Shown: positions 1-11,527, counted from the first letter of the stretch. The stretch: 64,000 bases of DNA from Acinetobacter populi (GCF_002174125.1 NZ_NEXX01000006.1:62001-126000), one strand, 5' to 3'. Numbers and translations: made by a program. The notes: a model not told the origin generated them from the sequence alone.

Positions 1-50
1 AGGCGCTGCATGACCGTCTAGCAAGAACAGTGGTAATAGACAAAAAATAA
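1..50 (+). CDS. C-terminal end of an RDD-family membrane protein (partial)
   Basis: The gene starts outside the window. In the frame beginning at base 3 the last residues read ALHDRLARTVVIDKK, followed by TAA at 48-50. An HD.LA.T.V tail is typical of RDD-domain membrane proteins. A hairpin terminator follows at 71-98, which supports a real gene end. Only 15 residues are visible, so the family call is an inference. Confidence 0.5.
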   Translation, partial: ALHDRLARTVVIDKK

Positions 51-70
51 CCAATCAAGCAATTTTACAA

Positions 71-98
71 AAAAACCCTATCAAATTTAGGGTTTTTT
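71..98 (+). terminator. Rho-independent terminator
   Basis: The arms aaacccta (73-80) and tagggttt (88-95) pair around a short loop and are followed by T residues. It lies 20 bases after the truncated upstream gene. It separates that gene from the cyo operon. Confidence 0.75.
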
Positions 99-371
99 AT
101 TTTAACTTAAATCCAATGTATATTTATCAAAACATAATTTCAACCATTGATAGCACCTAATCATTTGATTTCAAATACTTTATAATAAAATATAAGTAAA
201 AAATGTGACACACGCCACAGCCTATAAAATGATGATAAAACCTGCTTGCTTCTATTAAAATATTATTTTATATAATATTTTTAAATATAATATAACCATA
301 TATAAAATATTTTACCAATACAAATAATATATTGATTTATAATAACTATTTACAATTTTTTAAATATCAAT

Positions 372-393
372 CATTATACTTTAAAGTATAATG
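372..393. promoter_or_regulatory. Perfect 22-bp palindrome upstream of cyoA
   Basis: The half-site cattatacttt is followed directly by its exact reverse complement. It lies 202 bases before the cyoA start and about 30 bases before the candidate promoter. It could be an operator for a dimeric regulator. No regulator can be named from the sequence. Confidence 0.4.
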
Positions 394-424
394 TTGGATA
401 ATCGTCTGATTTAGCTCTCTCTTT

Positions 425-453
425 TTGCCGGATTTTCGTAAGTTTTGTTATAG
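425..453 (+). promoter_or_regulatory. Candidate cyo promoter
   Basis: TTGCCG (425-430) and TTATAG (448-453) are separated by 17 bases, as expected for a sigma-70 promoter. This would give a leader of about 130 bases before cyoA. Both boxes deviate from consensus. Confidence 0.35.
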
Positions 454-594
454 CTTAGTTGCTTGTAATCAGGCATAATGCCCTACAACGTAGCGGTGCC
501 ACATAGGCTTAAGGATTTTCCTTATTCACACGTGCAGCACTCAAATCGCTATCCCATAATTTATTTAAATGGGTCTCTTCACCGAGGTTGTATC

Positions 595-1716
595 ATGAGA
601 CAAACGACATTAGCTGTATTGTCTTTATTAACAGCTGCTACAGTCTTAACCGGCTGTGGTGGTGATATTGTACTTCTCAATCCTGAGGGATCAGTTGCAG
701 AAGGTCTTTCTGGTTTAATGATGACAGCAATCTATACGATGCTGCTTGTTGTTATTCCATCGATCATCATGGCAATCTGGTTCGGTTGGAAGTATCGTAA
801 AGCTAATAAAGATGCAGACTATCAGCCAAATTGGGCTCACTCTACTGCAATTGAAATTGTAGTATGGGGTATTCCTATTATAATTATTGCATTCTTGGCT
901 TATCTTGCCTGGAAGGGTTCGCACGAATACGATCCGTATAAATCTCGTGCGCAGGATCCATCGCAAGATTTAACAATTCAAGTTATTGCTGAGCAATTTA
1001 AATGGATATTCATTTATCCAGAACAAAATATTGCAACGATCAATGAAGTTCGCTTCCCAGAAAAGCAGCCGATTGGATTCCGTGTAACATCTAACTTTAC
1101 AATGAACTCATTCTTCATTCCAAAGTTGGCGGGTCAAATCTATGCCATGGCAGGTATGCAAACTCAATTACACTTAATTGCCGATAATACTGGTGTATAT
1201 CGCGGTTTCTCTGCGAACTATAGCGGTTATGGCTTCTCTCAAATGCACTTTAAAGCACATAGTGTGACACAAGCTGAATTTGAACAATGGGTACAAACCA
1301 TTAAAGAAGGCAAAGGCAATACAGTTGTTGTTGATGATAAAGGTACAACTGCAATTCAAAAAGGTCTGTTAGACCAAGCTGAATTGGCGACCCTTAAAGA
1401 TGGCGACCGTTCTAAGCATCAAATCGAAGCACTGGTTAAAGAAGCGACACGTAAAGGTGATGCTGAAGCATTAGCTAAGGCAGAAGCGATGACGCCATAT
1501 CCAAGCAAACCTACGCCTGTGACGTACTACTCTTCTGTGCAGCCTGATCTATTTAAAACTGTGATCAATACTTATATGAGTAATTATCATGGTGATAATG
1601 CACATGGGCAAGCACATGTAGAATCTCACGAGCAAGTGGCTCATGAAGCAACACCTTCAGTTGAAGCGACTGCAAGCGAAGATACAGCTACTGCAACTGC
1701 TGTAGCGGGAGAATAA
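595..1716 (+). CDS. cyoA: Cytochrome bo3 ubiquinol oxidase subunit II
   Basis: Subunit II of the bo3 terminal oxidase, which oxidises ubiquinol and reduces oxygen to water at the inner membrane. The start at 595 is chosen because it gives a lipoprotein signal ending in LTGC (Cys21), with a GAGG site 7 bases upstream; the frame is open back to 478 but that extension has no signal. Two membrane segments follow at about residues 40-64 and 86-108, then a periplasmic cupredoxin domain without an obvious CuA cysteine pair, as in quinol oxidases. The C-terminal 40 residues are rich in Ala, Thr, Glu and His. It is the first of five cyo genes; 3 bases separate it from cyoB. Confidence 0.95.
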   Translation: MRQTTLAVLSLLTAATVLTGCGGDIVLLNPEGSVAEGLSGLMMTAIYTMLLVVIPSIIMAIWFGWKYRKANKDADYQPNWAHSTAIEIVVWGIPIIIIAFLAYLAWKGSHEYDPYKSRAQDPSQDLTIQVIAEQFKWIFIYPEQNIATINEVRFPEKQPIGFRVTSNFTMNSFFIPKLAGQIYAMAGMQTQLHLIADNTGVYRGFSANYSGYGFSQMHFKAHSVTQAEFEQWVQTIKEGKGNTVVVDDKGTTAIQKGLLDQAELATLKDGDRSKHQIEALVKEATRKGDAEALAKAEAMTPYPSKPTPVTYYSSVQPDLFKTVINTYMSNYHGDNAHGQAHVESHEQVAHEATPSVEATASEDTATATAVAGE

Positions 1717-1719
1717 AAT

Positions 1720-3714
1720 ATGTCTTTTTTATTCGGTAAATTAGGTCCCGAAGCAATTCCTCAAGAACCGATTGTACTTGTGACGATGGTCATTATGATC
1801 CTCGGCGCAATTCTGGTTCTTGGTGCGGTTACTTATTTCAAGCTTTGGGGCTATCTGTGGAAAGAATGGTTTACAACAGTTGACCATAAACGCATTGGTA
1901 TCATGTATTTCATTGTATCGGTCATCATGCTGGTACGTGGTTTTGCAGATGCCCTGATGATGCGTTTACAGCTTTTCCTCGCAGGTCCTGGTGGTGAAGG
2001 CTATCTACATCCAGACCATTACGATCAGATCTTTACTGCGCACGGCGTCATTATGATCTTCTTCGTTGCCATGGGTCTGGTTGTGGGTATGTGGAACATT
2101 ACAGTGCCATTACAAATTGGTGCACGTGACGTTGCATTCCCACTGCTAAACTCTTTGAGTTTCTGGCTATTTGTGGGTGGTGCTGGCTTAGTCATGGCAT
2201 CATTGGTACTGGGTGAATTTGCTGCTACAGGTTGGTTGGCTTACCCGCCGCTGTCTGGTGTTCAATATAGTCCGGGCGTTGGTGTAGATTATTATATCTG
2301 GGCATTACAGCTATCTGGTCTAGGTTCATTGCTATCTGGTGTTAACTTCTTTGTGACCATCATTAAAATGCGTGCGCCTGGCATGAAGCTTATGGATATG
2401 CCAGTATCTACATGGACTACCCTGTGTGCGTCTGTGTTGATTATTGCGACATTCCCTGTGCTTACAGCAACGCTTGCAATGTTGTCACTTGATCGTTACT
2501 TCGGTTTCCATTTCTTCACCAATGAGCTTGGCGGTAGTCCAATGCTGTATGTGAACCTGATCTGGACATGGGGTCACCCAGAAGTATATATCCTGGTATT
2601 GCCTGCTTTCGGTTTATATTCTGAAATTGTTTCTACGTTTAGTCGTAAACCTCTGTTCGGTTATAAATCAATGGTCTATGCAACTATTGCAATTACCATT
2701 CTATCGCTGGTTGTATGGGTTCACCACTTCTTTACTATGGGTGCCGGTGCGAATGTCAACGCATTCTTCGGTATCATGACCATGATTATCGCCATTCCAA
2801 CTGGTGTGAAAATGTTCTCTTGGTTATTCACGATGTATCGTGGCCAGATTACTTTTGCATCACCAATGTATTGGACTATGGGCTTCTTGGTTACCTTCGG
2901 TATCGGTGGTTTGACTGGCGTATTGATGGCGGTTCCACCTGCTGACTTCCTTGTTCATAACTCATTATTCCTGATCGCTCACTTCCATAACGTGATTATT
3001 GGTGGTGTGGTATTTGGTTTCTTTGCTGGTCTCACCTTCTACTGGCCAAAAATGTTTGGCTGGAAATTGGATGAGTTCTGGAACAAAGTTGCGTTCTGGT
3101 TCTGGTTCTTTGGTTTCTATTTTGCATTCATGCCACTGTATGTCCTTGGTTTCATGGGTATGACACGTCGTTTGAATACTTATGACAACCCAGACTGGAC
3201 ACCATTTCTGGACATCGCAATGATTGGTGCTGTATTGGTGGCAATCGGTGTTGTGTGCTTATTACTCACCTTTGGTGTTGGTTTCTTGAAACGTAAACAA
3301 ACCATCGACTACACAGGTGATTCATGGGGTGATGGCCGTACATTTGAATGGTCTACTTCATCTCCTGCGCCATTTTATAACTTTGCAACCGAGCTTGAAG
3401 GCGAAGGTATTGATCGCTTCTGGTCAGACAAAGAAAATGGTGTTGCATACAAACGTCCTGCAAAATATACCGATATTCACATGCCAACCAACCGTTATGC
3501 TGGCTTTATCATCGCAATGATCCTGACTGTATTAGGTTTTGCATTGATCTGGCATATCTGGTGGTTAGTGGTTGTTAGCTTTGTTGCTGCTATCATTTCA
3601 TTCATTCGTAGCTCATTTACCAAAGAAGTAGATTACTATGTACCTGCTGCTGAAGTAGAGCGTATCGAGAATGAGCGTTTTGCATTACTCGAAAAACATT
3701 TGAAGAAGGACTAA
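1720..3714 (+). CDS. cyoB: Cytochrome bo3 ubiquinol oxidase subunit I
   Basis: The catalytic heme-copper subunit, 664 residues, a normal length. The metal ligands are all visible: His108 and His423 for the low-spin heme, His421 for heme o3, and His286, His335 and His336 for CuB, with Tyr290 of the HPEVY motif forming the usual cross-link. Arg73 and Asp77 in [10 protein letters not shown] match the quinol-site residues of E. coli CyoB, offset by two. Its SD-like site (GGGAG) lies inside the end of cyoA. It is followed 4 bases later by cyoC, so the genes are surely co-transcribed. Confidence 0.97.
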   Translation: MSFLFGKLGPEAIPQEPIVLVTMVIMILGAILVLGAVTYFKLWGYLWKEWFTTVDHKRIGIMYFIVSVIMLVRGFADALMMRLQLFLAGPGGEGYLHPDHYDQIFTAHGVIMIFFVAMGLVVGMWNITVPLQIGARDVAFPLLNSLSFWLFVGGAGLVMASLVLGEFAATGWLAYPPLSGVQYSPGVGVDYYIWALQLSGLGSLLSGVNFFVTIIKMRAPGMKLMDMPVSTWTTLCASVLIIATFPVLTATLAMLSLDRYFGFHFFTNELGGSPMLYVNLIWTWGHPEVYILVLPAFGLYSEIVSTFSRKPLFGYKSMVYATIAITILSLVVWVHHFFTMGAGANVNAFFGIMTMIIAIPTGVKMFSWLFTMYRGQITFASPMYWTMGFLVTFGIGGLTGVLMAVPPADFLVHNSLFLIAHFHNVIIGGVVFGFFAGLTFYWPKMFGWKLDEFWNKVAFWFWFFGFYFAFMPLYVLGFMGMTRRLNTYDNPDWTPFLDIAMIGAVLVAIGVVCLLLTFGVGFLKRKQTIDYTGDSWGDGRTFEWSTSSPAPFYNFATELEGEGIDRFWSDKENGVAYKRPAKYTDIHMPTNRYAGFIIAMILTVLGFALIWHIWWLVVVSFVAAIISFIRSSFTKEVDYYVPAAEVERIENERFALLEKHLKKD

Positions 3715-3718
3715 GACG

Positions 3719-4342
3719 ATGGCTGAAGTACTTCATCACGACGACCACGGACATGATGATCATCATCACCATGATGATACGCCTATTACCGTCTTTGGTT
3801 TTTGGACATACTTGATGAGTGACCTTGTACTTTTTGGTACACTCTTCATCGCTTTCGCTGTACTGAGTGGCCATGTGCCACCAGGCACACCGACTGCAAA
3901 AGAATTGTTCGGTGATTCATTAGGTTTTGTTTTAACAGAAACAATGGCACTTTTGATCTCATCTGTAACATTTGGTTTTGCTGTGCTTGCGCGCTACAAA
4001 AACGATGTAAGTGGTGTACTGAAATGGTTAATCATTACTTTTGTTTTTGGTGCAGCGTTCATCGGGATGGAACTCTATGAATTCCATCACCTGGTACATT
4101 CTGGTCATGGACCAAGCACAAGTGCTTTCTTATCTGCATTCTTTACTCTGGTTGGTACACACGGTATTCACGTGACATCAGGCTTGGTTTGGATGCTGGT
4201 ATTAATGTATCAAATCAAGACACAAGGTTTAACCTTACCAAACACTCGTCGTTTGGCGTGTTTAAGTTTGTTCTGGCATTTCCTTGATATCGTCTGGATT
4301 TGTGTATTTAGCTTAGTTTACTTAAAAGGAGTTCTTGCATGA
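3719..4342 (+). CDS. cyoC: Cytochrome bo3 ubiquinol oxidase subunit III
   Basis: Membrane subunit of the bo3 oxidase, 207 residues with about five membrane segments and family motifs such as WTYLMSDL and [10 protein letters not shown]. It stabilises subunit I and has no redox centre. The first 20 residues contain eight His and six Asp, an odd cytoplasmic tail that could bind metal. An AAGGA site precedes the start, and the end overlaps cyoD by 4 bases (ATGA), which suggests translational coupling. Confidence 0.96.
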   Translation: MAEVLHHDDHGHDDHHHHDDTPITVFGFWTYLMSDLVLFGTLFIAFAVLSGHVPPGTPTAKELFGDSLGFVLTETMALLISSVTFGFAVLARYKNDVSGVLKWLIITFVFGAAFIGMELYEFHHLVHSGHGPSTSAFLSAFFTLVGTHGIHVTSGLVWMLVLMYQIKTQGLTLPNTRRLACLSLFWHFLDIVWICVFSLVYLKGVLA

Positions 4343-4662
4343 GTCATGATGTAAATAACCCTGGTGCAGCGCACGGTAGCTCTAAGCAATACACAATCGG
4401 TTTCATTCTGTCTATTATTCTCACCATCATCCCGTTTGGGATGGTGATGTCAGGTATGACTGGAACTGCTGTGTTGGCAACAATTGCGATTACTGCAATT
4501 GCACAAGTCCTAGTACAGTTAATTTACTTCTTGCACCTGAACGGTTCTGAAGAACAACGCTGGGATACTATTGCATTTATTTATACAGTCCTTACAATTG
4601 CCATTCTTTTTGTCGGTTCTATCTGGATCATGAATTATCTACACGCTAACATGATGCTCTAA
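4339..4662 (+). CDS. cyoD: Cytochrome bo3 ubiquinol oxidase subunit IV
   Basis: Small assembly subunit, 107 residues with three predicted membrane helices and the family motif QLIYFLHL. It helps assemble the CuB site of the oxidase. AAAGGAG inside the end of cyoC provides the ribosome site. It is followed by cyoE after 9 bases. Confidence 0.94.
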   Translation: MSHDVNNPGAAHGSSKQYTIGFILSIILTIIPFGMVMSGMTGTAVLATIAITAIAQVLVQLIYFLHLNGSEEQRWDTIAFIYTVLTIAILFVGSIWIMNYLHANMML

Positions 4663-4671
4663 ACGATTGTC

Positions 4672-5562
4672 ATGTTAAAGCAATACCTATTCCTGACTAA
4701 GCCAGGGATTCTCTTTGGTAACTTCGTTACCACCTTGGGCGGCTTCTTCTTAGCCGCACAAGGCCAAGTTGATCTCCCCCTCCTTATCATTACCATCATT
4801 GGCACTACACTTGTGGTGGCATCCGGTTGCGTCTTTAATAATATTATCGACCAAGATATTGACCAAAAAATGCAACGTACGCGTACGCGGGCGTTGGTGA
4901 AAAAAACCATTTCTGTACCAGTCGCATTCATCTTTGCAAATGTACTTGGTCTTGCAGGTTTTGCCATCTTGTTTTTTATGGTGAATATCTATTCTTTTCT
5001 ATTCGCTGCCCTCGGTTTCTTTGTTTATGTGGTGCTATATAGTCTATGGACAAAACGCACAACCATTCATCAAACCATTGTAGGCAGTATTTCAGGGGCC
5101 TGCCCTCCTGTCATCGGTTATTGTGCCGTCGCAAATCAATTTGATTATGCTGCCCTGATTCTGTTGATTGGCTATGCTTTCTGGCAAATGCCACATTCAT
5201 GGGGCATTGCGATTTATCGTTTTGATGATTATCGCAATGCACATATTCCGATTTTACCTGTAGCACGCTCTATCAAGCGCACTAAAATAGAATCAACGAT
5301 TTATGTCATTTTATTTATGGCATGTATGAATCTGCTGTATTATTTTGGTTATGCAAATATCTGGTATGCCGCAATCCTGAATGTCTTATGCGTCTATTGG
5401 ATTTATTTAAGTTTAATGGGCTTTAAAGCAGAAAATGACCAAGTCTGGGCACGCACCTATTTCCTCTTCTCAGTCAAATTGATCACAATTATTAGTTTAG
5501 GATTTTACTTTACGGCTAGTGCACCCACTCAAGCACTGATCATTCCTTTACCATTTTTATAA
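4672..5562 (+). CDS. cyoE: Protoheme IX farnesyltransferase (heme O synthase)
   Basis: UbiA-superfamily prenyltransferase that adds a farnesyl group to heme b to make the heme O needed by CyoB. It has 296 residues, many membrane helices, and the two aspartate-rich regions NNIIDQDIDQKM and YRFDDYRNAHIPILPV. No clear SD precedes the ATG; it lies 9 bases after the cyoD stop and is probably translated by coupling. It is the last gene of the operon. Confidence 0.95.
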   Translation: MLKQYLFLTKPGILFGNFVTTLGGFFLAAQGQVDLPLLIITIIGTTLVVASGCVFNNIIDQDIDQKMQRTRTRALVKKTISVPVAFIFANVLGLAGFAILFFMVNIYSFLFAALGFFVYVVLYSLWTKRTTIHQTIVGSISGACPPVIGYCAVANQFDYAALILLIGYAFWQMPHSWGIAIYRFDDYRNAHIPILPVARSIKRTKIESTIYVILFMACMNLLYYFGYANIWYAAILNVLCVYWIYLSLMGFKAENDQVWARTYFLFSVKLITIISLGFYFTASAPTQALIIPLPFL

Positions 5563-5741
5563 TGATCGTCATTTATCCCTCTTGTTGAATAACCAAATCT
5601 AGAAACAGATAGCCTCTCCCCTGTAAAAAACAGGGTGAGTACTATTTGTCACCGGAAAAACAGATGGGCTTACATCAAAGAAAGATTTTAAGACAGCCTT
5701 TTCCCATCAAAATTTAATTTCATCAATATTGCAAAAAAAAT

Positions 5742-6920
<1,179 letters not shown>

Positions 6921-6984
6921 TCAGATTTCCTTCAAGGAATTAATCTGTAATGTAGCATCTACATAAAACCCTGTTCAAATAAAA

Positions 6985-7009
6985 AAAGAACACCTAATCG
7001 TGTTCTTTA
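6985..7009 (-). terminator. Terminator downstream of the Pit transporter gene
   Basis: Arms aaagaacac (6986-6994) and gtgttcttt (7000-7008) pair perfectly around five bases. On the minus strand they are followed by a run of T. It separates the phosphate transporter gene from the porin gene. Confidence 0.85.
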
Positions 7010-7115
7010 ATCGCAGAATAAGGGAAGTATAACCACAGAACAGCAATAACATTATAAACAGGCTTATTCTGTGGCTCACTCACTCCAATAGATAGACAAT
7101 AAGATTATGCACTGG

Positions 7116-8732
7116 TTAAACGAACTGTAAAAATAACCAATATAAACCACCGGATAAAATAATCGTAGTCGGTAAAGTTAAAATCCATGCTGATAAGATG
7201 GTTTTCACCGTTGACATCTGTAACCCAGATTTATTGGCCACCATGGTCCCCGCGACCGCACTATTTAATACATGCGTGGTGGATACCGGCATACCAAAAC
7301 CATCTGCGGCAGCAATAGTACTCATTGCCACAAGCTCGGCAGACATCCCTTGTCCATACGTCATATGATGTTTACCAATGCGTTCACCCACTGTCACCAC
7401 AATTCGTTTCCAGCCGACCATTGTTCCCATCCCCAGTGCCAATGCAACTGCCACTTTCACCCAGGTTGGAATGTATTGTAAAAAGCTATCTAGATGCTTC
7501 CGATAGGATTTTACTACTTCCTGATTTTCCATTGTCATTGCAGGCAGTTGCTCTGCTTTTTCCAGACGTTTAAATGCAGTAGTGCTTAAATACATATCGT
7601 TACGGAATGCGCTGACTTCTTTTTCAGGAATATTATTCAGATCCGGATATTTTGCCAAACGCTCGCCCAGATGATGGGTCAGACTTGCCAGCGCAGGAAT
7701 CACTTGTTCATTGGTTTCTTTGGTTTGTATATACGATGTAATGATTGTTCGTGCCTGTTCATCACTGATATTTTCATGTCCAGGATAAATTGCCACAGCT
7801 GCCTGATTGGATAACTGTTCAAATGACTGCAAATGGGTTTGATCCAAATTCTTATTGAGTGAATAAGCCAATGGCACTAGACCAATAAGAATCAGCATGA
7901 TTAATCCCATACCCTTTTGACCATCATTAGAACCATGGGCAAAACTCACACCGGTACAAGTAAAGATAAGAATTGCACGAATCACAGGTGGTGGTGGTGT
8001 ATTACCAACTGGTGGCTTAAACAAATCCATTTGTTTTTTAAATATAATTTTCACCAAGAAAAATAATACTGCGGCAAAGGCAAAACCAATCAAGGGAGAA
8101 AACAGCAACGCCTTACCCACCTTGATGATCTGATCCACATCAACCCCACTCGTCCCACCTGTGCTGGAATGGATCAATTGATTCATCAATCCCACACCAA
8201 CAATCGAACCAATGAGGGTATGCGAACTTGAAGCCGGAATACCAAAAAACCATGTTCCCAGATTCCAGATAATCGCTGCCAGCAATAAAGCAAACACCAT
8301 TGCAAAGCCGGCACCACTGCTGACATTCATAATCAGCTCTACAGGCAATAATGCAATAATGCCGTATGCCACTGCACCACTGGCAACCATTACCCCAAGA
8401 AAATTACAAAAGCCGGCCCACATAACCGCCACAGGTGCTGATAATGCATTGGTATAAATGACTGTCGCCACCGCATTAGCAGTATCATGAAATCCGTTAA
8501 CAAACTCAAAGGCCAAAGCAATAAAAAGTGCAACGCCTAATAAAATAACGGAATAAAGATGTAATGCTGGCACATGGGAAAGATCATTGGAAACCTGAAC
8601 ACCGATATAAATCAAAGTGCCCAGAATAATGGCAAGAAATACCGGAAGAAAAAACTTCGGTGGTTTTACATGAACATTGGTAGACTTTTGTTGAGTCGAT
8701 TCTTGATTTGAAGGTGTCATTTGTGCAGTCAT
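7116..8732 (-). CDS. Inorganic phosphate transporter, Pit family
   Basis: Low-affinity, proton-coupled uptake of metal-phosphate at the inner membrane. It has 538 residues. The two repeated PHO4 signatures are present: GFHDTANAVATVIYTNA near residue 80 and SFAHGSNDGQKGMG near 265. Between the two halves lies a soluble loop of about 140 residues, as in PitA. About ten membrane helices are predicted. The SD is weak. It is a single-gene unit closed by a strong terminator. Confidence 0.93.
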   Translation of the reverse strand: MTAQMTPSNQESTQQKSTNVHVKPPKFFLPVFLAIILGTLIYIGVQVSNDLSHVPALHLYSVILLGVALFIALAFEFVNGFHDTANAVATVIYTNALSAPVAVMWAGFCNFLGVMVASGAVAYGIIALLPVELIMNVSSGAGFAMVFALLLAAIIWNLGTWFFGIPASSSHTLIGSIVGVGLMNQLIHSSTGGTSGVDVDQIIKVGKALLFSPLIGFAFAAVLFFLVKIIFKKQMDLFKPPVGNTPPPPVIRAILIFTCTGVSFAHGSNDGQKGMGLIMLILIGLVPLAYSLNKNLDQTHLQSFEQLSNQAAVAIYPGHENISDEQARTIITSYIQTKETNEQVIPALASLTHHLGERLAKYPDLNNIPEKEVSAFRNDMYLSTTAFKRLEKAEQLPAMTMENQEVVKSYRKHLDSFLQYIPTWVKVAVALALGMGTMVGWKRIVVTVGERIGKHHMTYGQGMSAELVAMSTIAAADGFGMPVSTTHVLNSAVAGTMVANKSGLQMSTVKTILSAWILTLPTTIILSGGLYWLFLQFV

Positions 8733-8918
8733 AAAAGTGCAACAATTGTAAAATTAAGCGTAGTGTTATCTTATTTTATGACATTTATATGACAAATAGC
8801 GTCAAAACTTCGCCAATTAAGCAAAAATAGCGCATCAAAAACAACTATACCATTGATATTAAAGAATTTTAAAATTATAAATTTTTTTAATAATTTATGA
8901 TACTAGCGTTTTAATATT

Positions 8919-9956
8919 TCAGTTTGATGAAATATATTGAAACTGTTGCTGTTGTTTACCTGTGAACTGTTCGACATTTTCATCAGCTATATGAAATTTA
9001 CGATATTCGATTAAATTCTTGATACGATCAATGTGATCTAAAGTGGACTTTTCACCAGCTTCAATGGTTTCCTTGCGTGATTTGGTCGAAAAAACATGCT
9101 GTTTTTCCCGCACATCGGGCTGTATTAAAATATCTGCCTGTTCAGCTTCATAATAGGCCAACCGATTCTGCATCACATTAATATTCTGATTAAATAATCC
9201 CCACATATTGCTGGTTTCGGTATATTCAGGTTTTGCCAGAATATTGACGGCAATAATAATATCTGCACCCAATCTTTTGGCGACATCAACCGGAACAGGA
9301 CTGACCAATCCTCCGTCGACATATTCCTCATTACCAATTTTCGTTGGCACAAACATACTGGGAATACTGGTAGAAGCACGAACTGCCTTGCCAGTGTTAC
9401 CTTCATGAAAAACGATTTCCTTGCCAGTCTTAAGCTCTGTCGCCACCACATAAAGCGGTATTTTCAGATTTTCCAAAGACTGCACATTCACCTGTTTATT
9501 AATATAGTCCTCAATTTTCTGTCCATCAAAAAAACCTTGCTTACTCAAGGTAAAATCGCGAACATCAGAAACTTTTAATGCCAGCGCAATGTCTTCAAGC
9601 TGTTTTGAAGTTTTACCACTGGCATATAATGCCCCGACAATACTGCCCGCACTGGTCCCAACAATAAAATCCGGGGTGATGCCATTTTCTTCCAGCACCT
9701 TAATCACACCAATATGAGCATAACCTCTTGCCCCGCCACTGCCCAACACCAGTGCAATTTTCGGTCGATGATTTTCAGCCGGTGCAACCTCAGATATCGT
9801 TGTACTGATATGAATATTTTGAGTTTGATTCAGCACAAGTGAATCATTAACGCGATGTGAAGCAGCCTGTACCGATGCGACAGCAAAAATACTCAAACTC
9901 GCCATCAATATACGGCGAACTAAAAACAATTTGCTTGGACTTGAATAATGTCGCAT
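8919..9956 (-). CDS. Patatin-like phospholipase / serine hydrolase
   Basis: A secreted or periplasmic lipid acyl hydrolase of the RssA/patatin type, 345 residues. It has an N-terminal signal or anchor (about residues 10-32), the oxyanion motif GSGGARGYAHIG, the nucleophile motif GTSAGS and the DGG motif that carries the catalytic Asp. The ATG at 9956 is chosen over the GTG at 9962 because GAGGAG lies 5 bases upstream. The C-terminal 70 residues are helical and lack the Omp85 barrel of PlpD-type proteins. The substrate is unknown. Confidence 0.88.
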   Translation of the reverse strand: MRHYSSPSKLFLVRRILMASLSIFAVASVQAASHRVNDSLVLNQTQNIHISTTISEVAPAENHRPKIALVLGSGGARGYAHIGVIKVLEENGITPDFIVGTSAGSIVGALYASGKTSKQLEDIALALKVSDVRDFTLSKQGFFDGQKIEDYINKQVNVQSLENLKIPLYVVATELKTGKEIVFHEGNTGKAVRASTSIPSMFVPTKIGNEEYVDGGLVSPVPVDVAKRLGADIIIAVNILAKPEYTETSNMWGLFNQNINVMQNRLAYYEAEQADILIQPDVREKQHVFSTKSRKETIEAGEKSTLDHIDRIKNLIEYRKFHIADENVEQFTGKQQQQFQYISSN

Positions 9957-10263
9957 AACCACTCCTCATCATGATGAATGTATCTTAATGCAAACTATGT
10001 ATCGAGTGCGCAGCATTATGTTTATGATCTTGTAGTCTACTTTATCTTGTCCTTTCTCATTATCCAGAGCATTAGATGATATTGGACTGCAACAATACTG
10101 GTTAATTCAACTTTCTCGCCAGATAGGTGAATTATCACAACTAGGCTTAAAACTTTTTGCTGATTTGCGTAATAAATACACGACTAAATAGATCTTTTTG
10201 CGCTAAGATATTGTTCGTTTTTCTAAAATACATTTTTAATCCCTACATAGAAGGAATGCTGCC
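9957..10263. other. Intergenic region between patatin and aspC
   Basis: About 300 bases between divergent genes. A stop-to-stop open frame of 51 codons (10036-10191) has no ATG, GTG or TTG near its beginning, so I do not call it a gene. The aspC SD site (AGAAGGA) lies at its right end. Confidence 0.5.
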
Positions 10264-11496
10264 GTGGACGTACGTCTATCAGATCGTGTCAATGCCATCA
10301 AACCATCCCCTACGCTTGCAGTGACCAATAAAGCTGCGGAATTAAAAGCAGCGGGTAAAAACGTCATTGGTTTAGGCGCAGGTGAACCTGATTTTGATAC
10401 CCCTCAACATATTAAAGATGCAGCAATTAAAGCCATTAACGATGGCTTTACCAAATATACTGCGGTAGATGGTACGCCTGGTCTAAAAAAAGCCATCATT
10501 GCAAAATTCAAACGTGATAATAATCTTGATTACCAAGCCAACCAAATTCTGGTGTCTTGTGGTGGGAAACAATCTTTCTTTAATTTAGCATTGGCTTTAT
10601 TAAACAAAGGCGATGAAGTGATTATTCCTGCACCTTACTGGGTAAGCTATCCGGATATGGTGATCATCGCTGAAGGTACACCTGTTATTGTAAAATGCGG
10701 TGAAGAACAACGCTTCAAAATCACCCCAGAACAACTGGAAGCGGCAATTACCCCAAATACCCGTTTACTGGTATTAAATAGCCCTTCCAACCCTACTGGT
10801 ATGATCTATAGCAAAGCAGAACTTGAAGCGTTGGCAGAAGTATTACGTCGTCATCCGCAAGTTTTTGTTGCATCTGATGACATGTATGAACCAATCCGTT
10901 GGGAAGATGAGTTCTATAACATCGTAACAGTTGCACCAGACTTATATGACCGTACGTTCGTATTAAACGGTGTGTCCAAAGCCTATGCGATGACCGGATG
11001 GCGTATTGGTTATGCGGCTGGTCCTGCAAAAGTGATCGGTGCGATGAAAAAAATCCAGTCACAATCGACTTCTAACCCGACTTCAATTTCGCAAGTTGCT
11101 GCGGAAGCTGCTTTGAATGGTCCACAAGATGTATTACAACCAATGATTGAAGCGTTTAAACGTCGTCATGATCTGGTCGTAAAAGGCTTAAATGACATTA
11201 AAGGTATCACTTGTCTACCTGCTGATGGTGCATTCTATGCCTACGCCAATATCCGTCCACTGATTCGTGCTAAAGGTTTAAAATCTTGCACAGAATTTTC
11301 TGCATGGTTACTGGAAGAAACTGGTGTGGCTGTGGTACCAGGTGATGCATTTGGCCTTGGCGGTTATATGCGTATTTCCTACGCGACTGCGGATGAAGTT
11401 CTAGTGGATGCGCTTGCGCGTATCAAAAAAGCTGCCGAATCCATTGAAGGTGTAGACGAAGCAATTGCTTCAATCGAAGCAGAGAAAAAAGCGTAA
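10264..11496 (+). CDS. aspC: Aspartate aminotransferase (class I PLP enzyme)
   Basis: Transfers amino groups between aspartate and 2-oxoglutarate. It has 410 residues. It shows the subgroup 1-beta pattern: GLGAGEPDFDTP near the N-terminus, NSPSNPTGM, and the PLP-lysine motif NGVSKAYAMTGWRIGY. The GTG start has AGAAGGA 7 bases upstream. The C-terminus ends in an acidic/lysine helix. A terminator follows at 11528. Some members also accept prephenate, so the exact specificity is uncertain. It is monocistronic. Confidence 0.92.
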   Translation: MDVRLSDRVNAIKPSPTLAVTNKAAELKAAGKNVIGLGAGEPDFDTPQHIKDAAIKAINDGFTKYTAVDGTPGLKKAIIAKFKRDNNLDYQANQILVSCGGKQSFFNLALALLNKGDEVIIPAPYWVSYPDMVIIAEGTPVIVKCGEEQRFKITPEQLEAAITPNTRLLVLNSPSNPTGMIYSKAELEALAEVLRRHPQVFVASDDMYEPIRWEDEFYNIVTVAPDLYDRTFVLNGVSKAYAMTGWRIGYAAGPAKVIGAMKKIQSQSTSNPTSISQVAAEAALNGPQDVLQPMIEAFKRRHDLVVKGLNDIKGITCLPADGAFYAYANIRPLIRAKGLKSCTEFSAWLLEETGVAVVPGDAFGLGGYMRISYATADEVLVDALARIKKAAESIEGVDEAIASIEAEKKA

Positions 11497-11527
11497 CCTG
11501 TCATAGTACCCTACGCTTTTTATCAAG

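Larger units (their letters stand above)
99..594. other. AT-rich intergenic region upstream of cyoA
   Basis: About 500 bases with no supported gene. Bases 240-370 are extremely AT-rich. It contains a perfect 22-bp palindrome (372-393) and a possible promoter (425-453). The open frame reaching back to 478 is an unlikely extension of cyoA: the lipoprotein signal begins at 595. Confidence 0.6.

Noticed and set aside
478-594. N-terminal extension of cyoA
   Set aside because: The extension lacks a signal, has no SD at 478, and the lipoprotein signal starts at 595 with a good SD.
5616-5636. Possible terminator after cyoE (ccctgt / acaggg)
   Set aside because: Only a 6-base stem with an A-rich loop and no T run; not convincing.
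7033-7074. Inverted repeat ccacagaa / ttctgtgg
   Set aside because: The loop is 26 bases and there is no T run; the terminator at 6985-7009 is better.
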